Source: a virus. Taken from it: DNA of 55,463 nucleotides. The stretch is from the IMG/VR virus record IMGVR_UViG_3300037584_004704, positions 1-55,463 of that record. One strand, 5' to 3'. Positions 25,625 to 31,253 of the stretch are shown here, piece after piece; positions within the stretch are counted from its first letter, which is position 1, and each line of letters starts with the position of its first letter. The translations under genes were made by a program, and so were the position numbers. The notes under the pieces are model-generated. The model saw nothing but the letters and a program-made list of their open reading frames with translations. It made no database searches and was not told the origin of the DNA.

Positions 25625-26370
25625 ATTCGTCTTATACAATCTGCAATCAAATAAGGTATTTGTGGTACAACAGAGTTTCCTAAAGATTTAAGTCTGTCCA
25701 TTGTGTTGGGTATCCCATGAGCCACTCTACCCACGTCGGGTTCAATTTCCCACCTGGAGCTGACTCCTGATAAGCCATTTCCGTTTCCAAATATTTTTTG
25801 TGTCTCAATTTTGCCATGTTCTCTGTCAGTCTCATATTCATTCCTATTGCAGCTCTTGGAGTTGGCCAAAATCCAGACTCTTTCTCTTTTGTGGTTGGCA
25901 CCGATGCTAGAAGCTGAAATACTAAACGTCCTTGTGGAGTAACCTTCACTCTCCAAGTCCGAGAGTACGGAGTCGAGACCGAGTTTAATGTGTCCACCAA
26001 CATTTTCTCCAATAACCCAAGTTGGTCGGAGTTCTTTGATAAGTCTAAAATACTCAGGCCAGACATGTCTCGGATCTTCTTCACCTTTTTTTCTACCTGC
26101 GACGGAGAAAGGTTGACAAGGGTATCCCCCTGTGATGATGTCGATTTTATTAATTCCATTTGTTTTGAGTTTTTCATAAGTCAGCTCCTTTACGTCTGAG
26201 AAGATTGGCACTTTAGGCCAATGTTTTTTTAAAACCTCTTGACAAAAATTATCTGTGTCACAAAAGGCTACAGTTTTTGCAAGTCCGGCAGACTCCAATC
26301 CTAAAGAGAAGCCACCGATACCACTGAATAAATCAAGATGTTGAAGTTTCTTCCTCTGTTTCATTTTCAT
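25612..26370 (-). CDS. DNA (cytosine-5) methyltransferase, orphan
   Basis: 252 aa. C5-MTase motifs: I DLFSGIGGFSLGLE (13-26), IV GGYPCQPFS with catalytic Cys85, VI GENVGG (121-126), VIII RERVWI (~166-171) and X SLGNSVVPQ near the C-terminus. The target-recognition region between VIII and X is short, making a compact enzyme. No restriction endonuclease lies nearby, so it probably protects phage DNA from host restriction or marks phage DNA. The start overlaps the small terminase gene by 38 bp; ATG 26364 is an alternative start. Confidence 0.88.
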   Translation of the reverse strand: MKMKQRKKLQHLDLFSGIGGFSLGLESAGLAKTVAFCDTDNFCQEVLKKHWPKVPIFSDVKELTYEKLKTNGINKIDIITGGYPCQPFSVAGRKKGEEDPRHVWPEYFRLIKELRPTWVIGENVGGHIKLGLDSVLSDLESEGYSTRTFSISASSIGANHKRERVWILANSKSCNRNEYETDREHGKIETQKIFGNGNGLSGVSSRWEIEPDVGRVAHGIPNTMDRLKSLGNSVVPQIPYLIADCIRRIEGL

Positions 26371-26875
26371 TTACCTTTCTCATTTCTCTTGGATGTTTAA
26401 CTTTATCTTTTAAAGTTTCTACATCTTCATGTTCTAATAGAAGTTTATTTTCATCTATTATATGGGATAATCTAGCTTCTAATTCTTTTTCTGTCAAGTC
26501 TTCTAACTTACCATGTTTGATAATTTTTTGTTCTATATATAATCCAGCAGCCTTACCCCTAGCTACTTCTGCATTGATAGCTGCAGACCAGGCACCCTTT
26601 TCTCTAGCTTCTTCTCTTAGTTTTGCAAGTTCTGTAATATGTGAACCATAATCCACTTTATATTTTTCATTTAACTCACTTCTAATTTCATCAATATATT
26701 TAACAACCAAAGGAAATCGTCTAGGGTTACGTAATTCAGAAGCTCTTACATGAGCTGAACTTTCAGCATATCCTGCTTCAATCGCACATTCTGTTGGAGT
26801 TTTTCTACCCTGGTTTGTAACTAATAATGTAGCAAATTTCATTTGCTGTTCTGTCAATACTTTTGGTAATCCCAT
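26333..26875 (-). CDS. terS: Terminase small subunit
   Basis: 180 aa. The N-terminal sequence (LTEQQMKFATLLVTNQGRKT, then AIEAGYAESSAHVRASELRN) is the helix-turn-helix DNA-binding domain of the Terminase_2-type small subunits. The middle is coiled coil (ELAKLREEAREKGAWSAAIN, GLYIEQKII) and the tail is acidic. It recognises packaging sites and regulates TerL. Unusually, it is on the minus strand, 4.6 kb from terL, and translationally linked to a DNA methyltransferase. Confidence 0.75.
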   Translation of the reverse strand: MGLPKVLTEQQMKFATLLVTNQGRKTPTECAIEAGYAESSAHVRASELRNPRRFPLVVKYIDEIRSELNEKYKVDYGSHITELAKLREEAREKGAWSAAINAEVARGKAAGLYIEQKIIKHGKLEDLTEKELEARLSHIIDENKLLLEHEDVETLKDKVKHPREMRKVNENETEEETSTS

Positions 26876-26906
26876 AACTTCTTATAGAAAATATATATTG
26901 TAAAAG

Positions 26907-26934
26907 CAAGTAAATTGTGTTACCGATTTACTTG
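26907..26934. promoter_or_regulatory. 9-bp inverted repeat in divergent intergenic region
   Basis: CAAGTAAAT (26907-26915) and ATTTACTTG (26926-26934) are perfect inverted copies separated by 10 bp. They lie ~30 bp upstream of terS (leftward) and ~120 bp upstream of the rightward gene at 27052. This suggests an operator or divergent promoter control. The gap also has GTGAGGG (~26938) and CCCTCAC (~27012), which could pair over a distance. Confidence 0.5.
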
Positions 26935-27051
26935 AGGTGAGGGTATTGAATGTATTCTTTTTTCATAGAATCGTTATGTGTTCCTCCTGAATTACTAACT
27001 AGTCCTTTCGGCCCTCACTTCACACTTGAAAGAAGAGGTATAAGATATAAT

Positions 27052-27252
27052 ATGAATACAATGAACTTTAAAAACAAAAAGGATGAAGAAGAGTTTAAGA
27101 AACAATTGCAAGAAGCAATGGAGATCCTTCAACAACAAGATGTACACTTCTTTAAATCAGAACACATTTTGCCAATACTACAATCTATGACACCAGAGCA
27201 GCTAGAAATATTTGAACACCTCACTGGTATAAATCGACAAACAATACATTAA
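27052..27252 (+). CDS. Small hypothetical helical protein (66 aa)
   Basis: ATG 27052 (or 27061) is preferred to an in-frame ATG at 26950 because AGAAGAGG lies at 27031-27038 and the upstream segment looks non-conserved. The protein is charged and helical (KKDEEEFKKQLQEAMEILQQ; SMTPEQLEIFEHLTGIN). Unknown function. First of three rightward genes before the repeat region. Confidence 0.5.
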   Translation: MNTMNFKNKKDEEEFKKQLQEAMEILQQQDVHFFKSEHILPILQSMTPEQLEIFEHLTGINRQTIH

Positions 27253-27254
27253 GA

Positions 27255-27461
27255 ATGTCATCATATACAACCAAGGCTTTAATGCAGGTCTTAGAGAAGT
27301 TCTGTGAAAGTCCTGTCGGTAGTCATGCAAGAGTTCAAATGGTATTACCACAGGGTAGAAATCCTCTACAAAGAGAGTTCAACATCAAAGAAATTAAGTT
27401 AGTTGAGAACCAACTTATAGGTGCAAAAGAAAAATATCGCATGCTAATCTTAGTGGAGTAA
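27255..27461 (+). CDS. Hypothetical protein (68 aa)
   Basis: Starts three bases after the previous stop... the coding frame begins at 27255 with MSSYTTKALMQVLEKF. It has a helical N-terminus, then basic/beta segments (GRNPLQREFNIKEIKLVEN; KYRMLILVE). I recall similar small proteins upstream of VRR-NUC-like genes in marine phages. No function assigned. Confidence 0.5.
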   Translation: MSSYTTKALMQVLEKFCESPVGSHARVQMVLPQGRNPLQREFNIKEIKLVENQLIGAKEKYRMLILVE

Positions 27462-27466
27462 TTACT

Positions 27467-27844
27467 TTGAAACCGGAGTCAGCCTTTTGGCTAGAAACGA
27501 AAGAAAAACTTAACGGATTTTCCCTTATAAGGCTAGAAAGTTGGGCATCTGCAGGGATACCTGACATACTTGGTTACAGTGATAATCGTGGATTTTTCAC
27601 CATAGAGTTAAAAGTAACAACTAGTAAAAAAATACGCTTCTCACCCCACCAAATAGCGTTTCATTTTAAGCACCCCAAAGATAGTTATATCTTAGTCAAG
27701 ACCCACGCTCCACGATCAGTGAAACTTTATCCAGGGTCCGCAATCAAAGAGCTTGTGAATTTTGGGCCCACCCACCCACCATTAGCGGAAGGTTGGGACG
27801 CTTGTCGCTTGCAGCTTGTGGGCCCACCCGCCCGTGGCTTGTGA
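27467..27844 (+). CDS. PD-(D/E)XK (VRR-NUC-like) nuclease with repeat-derived C-terminus
   Basis: 125 aa from TTG 27467. Core: RLESWASAGIPDILGY (Glu24, Asp33), then FFTIELKVT (Glu47, Lys49), then RFSPHQIAFH. This is the E...PD...ExK arrangement with a trailing SPHQ typical of VRR-NUC-like small nucleases. Family domains usually end soon after the ...SYILVK strand. Here the last ~28 residues (from NFGPTHPP) are translated from two copies of the GGGCCCACCC repeat, so the 3' end appears extended or rewritten by the repeat. Likely acts on branched DNA. Confidence 0.6.
   Translation: MKPESAFWLETKEKLNGFSLIRLESWASAGIPDILGYSDNRGFFTIELKVTTSKKIRFSPHQIAFHFKHPKDSYILVKTHAPRSVKLYPGSAIKELVNFGPTHPPLAEGWDACRLQLVGPPARGL
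27751..27833 (+). repeat. GGGCCCACCCACCC repeat family, copies 1-2
   Basis: Copy 1: 27751-27780 (GCTTGTGAATTTT then GGGCCCACCCACCCACC). Copy 2: 27814-27833 (GCTTGT then GGGCCCACCCGCCC). Both are inside the 3' end of the nuclease gene, in the same orientation as all other copies. The GGGCCC palindrome plus C-runs make the minus strand G-rich; copy 1 has a GG and three GGG runs there. Confidence 0.8.
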
Positions 27845-27897
27845 GCTTGCGGATTTTTAGATTATGAGATTTTTCCAGGTCCGGATGGACCTGGTCA

Positions 27898-27929
27898 GAA
27901 AAAAGCTGCCCTAGTCCTGGGCAGCTTTT
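27898..27929 (-). terminator. Terminator of the leftward 137-aa gene
   Basis: AAAAGCTGCCC (27901-27911) pairs with GGGCAGCTTTT (27919-27929). Read leftward the stem is followed by a run of six Ts. It overlaps the last codons of the minus-strand gene. A second perfect hairpin, CCAGGTCC-GGAT-GGACCTGG, lies at 27875-27894. Confidence 0.7.
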
Positions 27930-28324
27930 GAAGTTTCGTGATCGATAGTGTGGCTCAACTCGACATCGAATTTGGCATCGGCTTCCTTGACCAACTCGGA
28001 TGTTTCCGAGTTGATCCAATGTAGAGATCCAATCCGACGGATCGTCTTGCGCTCTGACTTGATGGATCGATGCTTCTCCTGGTGAACCGCGGTCCAATCG
28101 AAGAGAGTTACGTCTCCCTCTGTCTCGACCCAACAAACAGCACCGCAGCTGAGAGGGCTGTTTGGACGGTATTTCGTGATTGAGTGATCGTGATAAATCA
28201 CTTCGTGAGCATAGTAGGTTTTGCCTCTGTGCTTCACAGTGAGAACCGGAAACTCCGTGCGGTTTTTCTGGTTGTATTTGAGCATGTGTTGGTTCACATG
28301 AACAATAGTTTTTGCTTTTTTCAT
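27911..28324 (-). CDS. Conserved hypothetical protein (137 aa)
   Basis: The sequence (KTIVHVNQHMLKYNQKNRTE, KTYYAHEVIYHD, RPNSPLSCGAVCWVETEGDV) matches a small family I recall from cyanobacteria, cyanophages and marine phages, of unknown function. The gene is clearly richer in G+C than the genome average, and its C-terminal half is charged and apparently not conserved. It is one of several minus-strand accessory genes. The C-terminal codons lie in a terminator. Confidence 0.65.
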   Translation of the reverse strand: MKKAKTIVHVNQHMLKYNQKNRTEFPVLTVKHRGKTYYAHEVIYHDHSITKYRPNSPLSCGAVCWVETEGDVTLFDWTAVHQEKHRSIKSERKTIRRIGSLHWINSETSELVKEADAKFDVELSHTIDHETSKAAQD

Positions 28325-28377
28325 GCTCCCATTTTTTCACACTAAATCCCATAAGTAAAGCTCTTAAATATCTTTTC

Positions 28378-28397
28378 TGTGGATAACCTGTGGATAA
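28378..28397. promoter_or_regulatory. Two tandem DnaA-box sequences
   Basis: TGTGGATAA at 28378-28386 and again at 28389-28397 are both exact matches to the bacterial DnaA box (complement TTATCCACA), spaced 11 bp start to start and thus on the same helix face. Repeat copy 3 begins four bases later. They lie in the 229-bp gene-free stretch 28325-28553, which otherwise holds three repeat copies, an A-tract and a large hairpin. Confidence 0.65.
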
Positions 28398-28400
28398 CTC

Positions 28401-28487
28401 GCTTGTGAATTATGGGCCCACCCACCCCTGCTTGCTGCTTGTAAATTATGGGCCCACCCACCCTGTGGCTTGCGGGCCCACCCACCC
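28401..28487 (+). repeat. GGGCCCACCCACCC repeat family, copies 3-5
   Basis: Copy 3: 28401-28427 (GCTTGTGAATTAT then GGGCCCACCCACCC). Copy 4: 28437-28463 (GCTTGTAAATTAT then the same core). Copy 5: 28468-28487 (GCTTGC then core). The core is identical in all three, and the 5' part varies in length. An A-rich tract (28488-28503) follows at once. Confidence 0.85.
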
Positions 28488-28506
28488 AAAAAAAAAAATA
28501 AAAGGT

Positions 28507-28555
28507 AGTTCTCTATCCCCTATAGGGGATAGAGAACTAAGGCTATCTTAGTTCT
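28507..28555 (-). terminator. Overlapping alternative hairpins downstream of leftward gene
   Basis: Hairpin A: AGTTCTCTATCCCC (28507-28520) pairs perfectly with 28525-28538 across TATA (14 bp). Hairpin B: AGAACTAAG (28533-28541) pairs with CTTAGTTCT (28547-28555). The two share bases 28533-28538 and cannot form together. Read leftward, hairpin A is followed by ACC and a long T-rich run, a strong terminator. B starts at the stop codon of the 103-aa gene, so the pair resembles a terminator with a competing structure. Confidence 0.65.
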
Positions 28556-28865
28556 AATGGGGAATCATGTCTTGCATCTGATTCCACGGCATGCTGCCTG
28601 GCTGGACGAGCACCGAGGCCCCGTCAAACCAATCCAAGAACCAGTATTCGAGCCGATGGAGTTCTTTGCTCTCGTTCACATAACCTCGCAGCTCGTCTCC
28701 TGGGCCACCCCAAGAAAACTGCCAACGCCAGTACCCTTCAGGCTGATCGTCCCACGTATGCGGGTCAACATAATCAAAGCACAGGCCTTCAAACTCAGGA
28801 TCTGCAAGGTCCTGCTGGCGATCTTTCCATTCTTCTTTAACTCTTTGCTTGCATGTTTTATTCAT
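28554..28865 (-). CDS. Conserved hypothetical protein (103 aa)
   Basis: Trp- and acid-rich: DLADPEFEGLCFDYVDP, EGYWRWQFSWGGPGDELRGY and EYWFLDWFDGASV. I recall this GYWRWQFSWGG...EYWFLDWFDGA family in diverse phages and plasmids. Function unknown. The gene is noticeably G+C-rich compared with the window. It has a good leftward promoter at 28971-29000 and an AGAAAGAAGAT ribosome site. Confidence 0.7.
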   Translation of the reverse strand: MNKTCKQRVKEEWKDRQQDLADPEFEGLCFDYVDPHTWDDQPEGYWRWQFSWGGPGDELRGYVNESKELHRLEYWFLDWFDGASVLVQPGSMPWNQMQDMIPH

Positions 28866-28970
28866 CTTCTTTCTCCTTTGTGTGCCCCAACTCGATGCCT
28901 CTAGTAATCTTTCAGGGGCTGACTAACGCAAGCTTTAACTAGGATATAACGCCTGCATTAACCATGTTCT

Positions 28971-29000
28971 TTTATAGCGCATTTTATGGGATTGTGTCAA
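28971..29000 (-). promoter_or_regulatory. Leftward promoter with ATCCCATAAA in spacer
   Basis: Read leftward: TTGACA (plus TGTCAA 28995-29000), 17-18 bp spacer, CTATAA/TATAAA (28971-28977). The spacer contains ATCCCATAAA. Perfect -35 and near-perfect -10 make this one of the best promoters in the window. It would drive the 103-aa gene. Confidence 0.7.
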
Positions 29001-29012
29001 GGTGAGCTTGTA

Positions 29013-29032
29013 GCTTGTGGGCCCACCCTCCC
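29013..29032 (+). repeat. GGGCCCACCC repeat family, copy 6
   Basis: GCTTGT then GGGCCCACCCTCCC, one base different from the usual core. It lies immediately upstream (in the leftward sense) of the promoter at 28971-29000, flanked by further GCTTG words at 29006 and 29036. Confidence 0.75.
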
Positions 29033-29054
29033 AAGGCTTGCAGCTTGAGGCCTT

Positions 29055-29141
29055 GGGGAAATTTTTAAAATTTCCCCAGAACTGCGTTGAAAAAGCAACA
29101 CAAACAAACGCAGTTCATAGCCCCCTAGGGGGCTATGAACT
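29055..29141 (-). terminator. Cluster of three hairpins, two mutually exclusive
   Basis: Stem 1: GGGGAAATTT (29055-29064) with AAATTTCCCC (29068-29077). Stem 2: GAACTGCGTT (29079-29088) with AACGCAGTTC (29107-29116). Stem 3: a perfect 30-bp palindrome at 29112-29141 (AGTTCATAGCCCCCT and its complement), touching the stop codon of the leftward 175-aa gene. Stems 2 and 3 share AGTTC (29112-29116), so they compete, as in the hairpin pair at 28507-28555. Confidence 0.6.
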
Positions 29142-29667
29142 AAGCTTGAAATAATTCCCAACAGATACCTAGTCCACAATCATAAACTTCAATACCGTTT
29201 ATTTTTTGACTTGGTATTACATAAGGCGTTTCGCAATCATATTGATTACAATATTCTAAAGTCTTAACTTGCTTTCCGTTTACTTCCTCATCATAAAATC
29301 TAAATAATAAGTTTTCGTCGGTGCAAGCATTGTTTATTTGTTTGCAAGTTTCCCATGTAAAGTAAGGATTGATCCAACCATTCCAACGAATGATAGGGTT
29401 ATAATATCCTTTGACAAATTTGAGGTCCATACCCTCACAAGATATCTTGCCGTAAATGTAGTTTGAGGGAATAGTGTTTGTAAATTTAATTTTCCCGCTT
29501 TCGTAATCATCCATAAAAGCTTCATTGATTTTAATTCTTTTAACAAATCCGCCTCCAAGATTACAGTATTCAATACCCTCATAACCACGATCAAATTTAG
29601 AAATCTCATAATAATTTTTACCACCAATCACCATGAAATTTTTTTTAAGATCTTTTCTTAAATCCAT
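29140..29667 (-). CDS. Hypothetical protein (175 aa)
   Basis: A beta-rich, Tyr/Gly-rich protein (YYEISKFDRGYEGIEYCNLG; NGWINPYFTWETCKQINN) with nine cysteines, several at the C-terminal end (CNQYDCETPY, YDCGLGICWE). No signal peptide. I do not recognise a family. It is AT-rich like the core genome, unlike its G+C-rich neighbours at 27.9-28.9 kb. Eight bases separate it from the next upstream gene, so they form a leftward pair. Confidence 0.55.
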   Translation of the reverse strand: MDLRKDLKKNFMVIGGKNYYEISKFDRGYEGIEYCNLGGGFVKRIKINEAFMDDYESGKIKFTNTIPSNYIYGKISCEGMDLKFVKGYYNPIIRWNGWINPYFTWETCKQINNACTDENLLFRFYDEEVNGKQVKTLEYCNQYDCETPYVIPSQKINGIEVYDCGLGICWELFQA

Positions 29668-29675
29668 TTTATCCC

Positions 29676-29930
29676 CTAGTCTAACAGAGTATAATACTCA
29701 TTGATAAAATATCTTTGAAACCAATCAAGACCTTTGCGCATGGTTTTGTAATCTTGAATTATTTCTGCGCTTTTGATTTTATCAAAAATATCTTTTGCAA
29801 ATTTAGGAATGAAAACTTTTTCCCCACTCCATTCGTTTATTGTTTCGATCATTCTCTGATCATCTTTAATATCATCAAACGGCAATTTGATTTCTTTGCC
29901 GTTGTAAGTGATGCTTTTTTTGCTTTTCAT
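29676..29930 (-). CDS. Hypothetical protein (84 aa)
   Basis: Basic N-terminus (MKSKKSITYNGKEIKLPFDD) and helical body (IDKIK-type repeats, FDKIKSAEIIQDYKTMRKGL). The ribosome site read leftward is GAAAGGATAAAC, the same AAAGGATA form used by other genes in this block. No family recognised. Confidence 0.55.
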   Translation of the reverse strand: MKSKKSITYNGKEIKLPFDDIKDDQRMIETINEWSGEKVFIPKFAKDIFDKIKSAEIIQDYKTMRKGLDWFQRYFINEYYTLLD

Positions 29931-30078
29931 TGTTTATCCTTTCGTTTCGTCAACCTTGGGAGGAAACCAACCCCCCAAGGTCTAAGGTTCTTTGCGTTGC
30001 GTTTTGATACTCACCTTGTACTTTGGCTTTCACGTGGCGTCCAAGCCTCCACTGTTAATGGTACCCATTAATAATATA

Positions 30079-30107
30079 TAAGTAGCATTATGTGGGATAA
30101 TATACAA
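30079..30107 (-). promoter_or_regulatory. Candidate leftward promoter with ATCCCACATA in spacer
   Basis: Read leftward: TTGTAT (plus ATACAA 30102-30107), 17-bp spacer with ATTATCCCACATAA, TACTTA (30079-30084). The -35 and spacer start resemble the rightward site at 22919 (TTGTAG with TATATTATCCCATATA). It could drive the 84-aa and 175-aa genes. Confidence 0.45.
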
Positions 30108-30134
30108 TAAAATAATAGTCATAAATTATTACTA

Positions 30135-30161
30135 GCTTGTGGCCTGTGGGCCCACCCACCC
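30135..30161 (+). repeat. GGGCCCACCCACCC repeat family, copy 7
   Basis: GCTTGTGGCCTGT then GGGCCCACCCACCC. Exact core, same orientation as all other copies, followed by an A-rich tract (30167-30180), as after copy 5. Confidence 0.8.
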
Positions 30162-30202
30162 AATTAAATAAAAAAAAAATACAGCCTTAGAGCTGCAGTA
30201 GA

Positions 30203-30224
30203 AAGGGGCGCATAAGCGCCCCTT
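30203..30224 (-). terminator. Terminator of leftward four-gene operon
   Basis: AAGGGGCGC (30203-30211) pairs with GCGCCCCTT (30216-30224) over a 4-base loop. It lies 6 bp beyond the stop of the last leftward gene (30231), and the leftward strand continues TTCTACTG. Confidence 0.65.
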
Positions 30225-30230
30225 CTTGAT

Positions 30231-30425
30231 TTATAAATGTGAAGTTATTTTGTTTCTAACTTTTTCGTATTCTTCTTGCGAGATAGGTTCTTTGAAATAT
30301 CTGGGCACGTTATGAACGTGCCCATTATTATCCTCTTCGAAAACCATCTCACCGACTATAAAAGTTTTCATGATTTCAGGATCATTGTTAAACTCTTTTA
30401 TCGGTAACTTGCCTAGTGTTTTCAT
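30231..30425 (-). CDS. Small hypothetical acidic protein (64 aa)
   Basis: Last of a leftward series. MKTLGKLPIKEFNNDPEIMK, then a central acidic EEDNNGHVHNVP and a helical end (SQEEYEKVRNKI). Overlaps the upstream 81-aa gene by 4 bp. Unknown function. Confidence 0.5.
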   Translation of the reverse strand: MKTLGKLPIKEFNNDPEIMKTFIVGEMVFEEDNNGHVHNVPRYFKEPISQEEYEKVRNKITSHL

Positions 30426-30667
30426 TCGCTTTCTTCCAGTCCCAGGACCTCTTTGATCTTTTCTCTAGGTGTGTCTAATCCTTCGATCATGTCGATTGTT
30501 TCTTCTATTGTTTCGAAGGCTTGATACAGTTGATCGTCTTCGTCATCGTCTAGGTCCTGGTAAAGGTCCTTCATCTCTTGAAGCTTTTGTTGTGCTTCTG
30601 AGTTTGCATCCCAAATCTTAGACAACTGCTTGTCAAGTTCTGGGTATTTGGTTTTTAGTTCTTCCAT
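30422..30667 (-). CDS. Small acidic coiled-coil protein (81 aa)
   Basis: Strongly acidic and helical (LDKQLSKIWDANSEAQQKLQ; YQDLDDDEDDQLYQAFETIE). Resembles small phage proteins that bind basic targets only in composition. Ribosome site read leftward GAAAGGATAAAA. No recognised family. Confidence 0.5.
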   Translation of the reverse strand: MEELKTKYPELDKQLSKIWDANSEAQQKLQEMKDLYQDLDDDEDDQLYQAFETIEETIDMIEGLDTPREKIKEVLGLEESE

Positions 30668-30690
30668 TTTTTATCCTTTCTAAAAAGACC

Positions 30691-30712
30691 TGGGGGAGCA
30701 TAAGCACCCCCA
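30691..30712 (-). terminator. Intergenic GC-rich hairpin in leftward operon
   Basis: TGGGGGAGC (30691-30699) pairs with GCACCCCCA (30704-30712, one mismatch), loop ATAA. It lies between two leftward genes and is followed leftward by TCTTTTT. Possibly a partial terminator or mRNA-stabilising element. Confidence 0.55.
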
Positions 30713-30724
30713 AGAGAAATCTTG

Positions 30725-30940
30725 TTAATCTTTGTGCAAGTCCTGGAACTCGTCCCACTGTTCGCGGTTCACTTCTTCAAGAGCTTGACCATCTTCATAT
30801 AAGATCGTGAACAGATGATGCTTAGTTTGCATGTGAGCATTCCAGGCGTCAAAGTTATCGTAGTTCTTGATTGAACTTGTAGCGATCTTACTATAGTCAG
30901 CTTCCGCCTGTTCAACCGCCCATTGTTTTACTTTTCCCAT
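30725..30940 (-). CDS. Small hypothetical protein (71 aa)
   Basis: Acidic, aromatic-rich (KVKQWAVEQAEADYSKIATS; NFDAWNAHMQTKHHLFTILY). Leftward ribosome site GAAAGGATATAA. Unknown function, second gene of the leftward series. Confidence 0.5.
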   Translation of the reverse strand: MGKVKQWAVEQAEADYSKIATSSIKNYDNFDAWNAHMQTKHHLFTILYEDGQALEEVNREQWDEFQDLHKD

Positions 30941-30963
30941 TTTATATCCTTTCTTTGAGAAGC

Positions 30964-30985
30964 GACGGGGGCAAAAGCCCCCGTC
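30964..30985 (-). terminator. Intergenic GC-rich hairpin in leftward operon
   Basis: GACGGGGGC (30964-30972) pairs perfectly with GCCCCCGTC (30977-30985) over AAAA. Located between the 65-aa and 71-aa leftward genes. Same design as 30203 and 30691: 8-9 bp G+C-rich stem with a 4-base A/T loop. The following T content is low, so processing or stability is as likely as termination. Confidence 0.55.
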
Positions 30986-30991
30986 TCTAAA

Positions 30992-31189
30992 TTAATCTTC
31001 GAGGACCAAGACATAGAGTAAATACTCTACATCCTTGTCCTCGTATTGAGACGCAGTGTTCAATGCGTTGAGATACTCAAGAGCATCTGCACGAGCATGA
31101 AATACTTTAGAATGATAATAACCATTCTGAATAGTATCAAACTTATGACACTGTATAACTGCGTATTGTTTAATGGGTTCGTTTACCAT
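30992..31189 (-). CDS. Small hypothetical protein (65 aa)
   Basis: First gene of the leftward series (MVNEPIKQYAVIQCHKFDTI; ARADALEYLNALNTASQYED). The alternating beta and helix pattern suggests a small alpha/beta fold. Its ATG lies only ~7 bp after the candidate -10, so the message may be nearly leaderless. Unknown function. Confidence 0.55.
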   Translation of the reverse strand: MVNEPIKQYAVIQCHKFDTIQNGYYHSKVFHARADALEYLNALNTASQYEDKDVEYLLYVLVLED

Positions 31190-31195
31190 ACGTAT

Positions 31196-31225
31196 AATCT
31201 ACCATTTTATGGGATATCATGTAAA
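31196..31225 (-). promoter_or_regulatory. Leftward promoter with ATCCCATAAA in spacer
   Basis: Read leftward: TTTACA (plus TGTAAA 31220-31225), 18-bp spacer containing GATATCCCATAAAATGG, TAGATT (31196-31201). It would drive the leftward series starting at 31189. Confidence 0.5.
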
Positions 31226-31253
31226 GAAAAAAATGGTCATATTTTATTACAAG

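Larger units (their letters stand above)
29931..30230. other. Gene-free regulatory stretch
   Basis: 300 bases without a convincing gene. It holds an ACCTTGGG/CCCAAGGT hairpin (29953-29981), a candidate leftward promoter (30079-30107), repeat copy 7 (30135-30161) and a terminator (30203-30224). The rest is AT-rich. Confidence 0.6.

Noticed and set aside
25124-25639. 171-codon minus-strand frame across the palindrome region
   Set aside because: Covers poly-A/T and operator-like DNA, is antisense to the conserved 84-aa gene, and has no ribosome site or recognisable domain.
26461-26475. TATGGGATAA inside terS as another promoter element
   Set aside because: It lies in coding sequence (codons for LSHIID on the minus strand) with no -35/-10 around it, so likely chance.
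27744-28352. Long minus-strand frame (202 codons) over the nuclease tail and 137-aa gene
   Set aside because: It overlaps a better-supported gene of known family in another frame, has unnatural composition and runs through repeats and a terminator.
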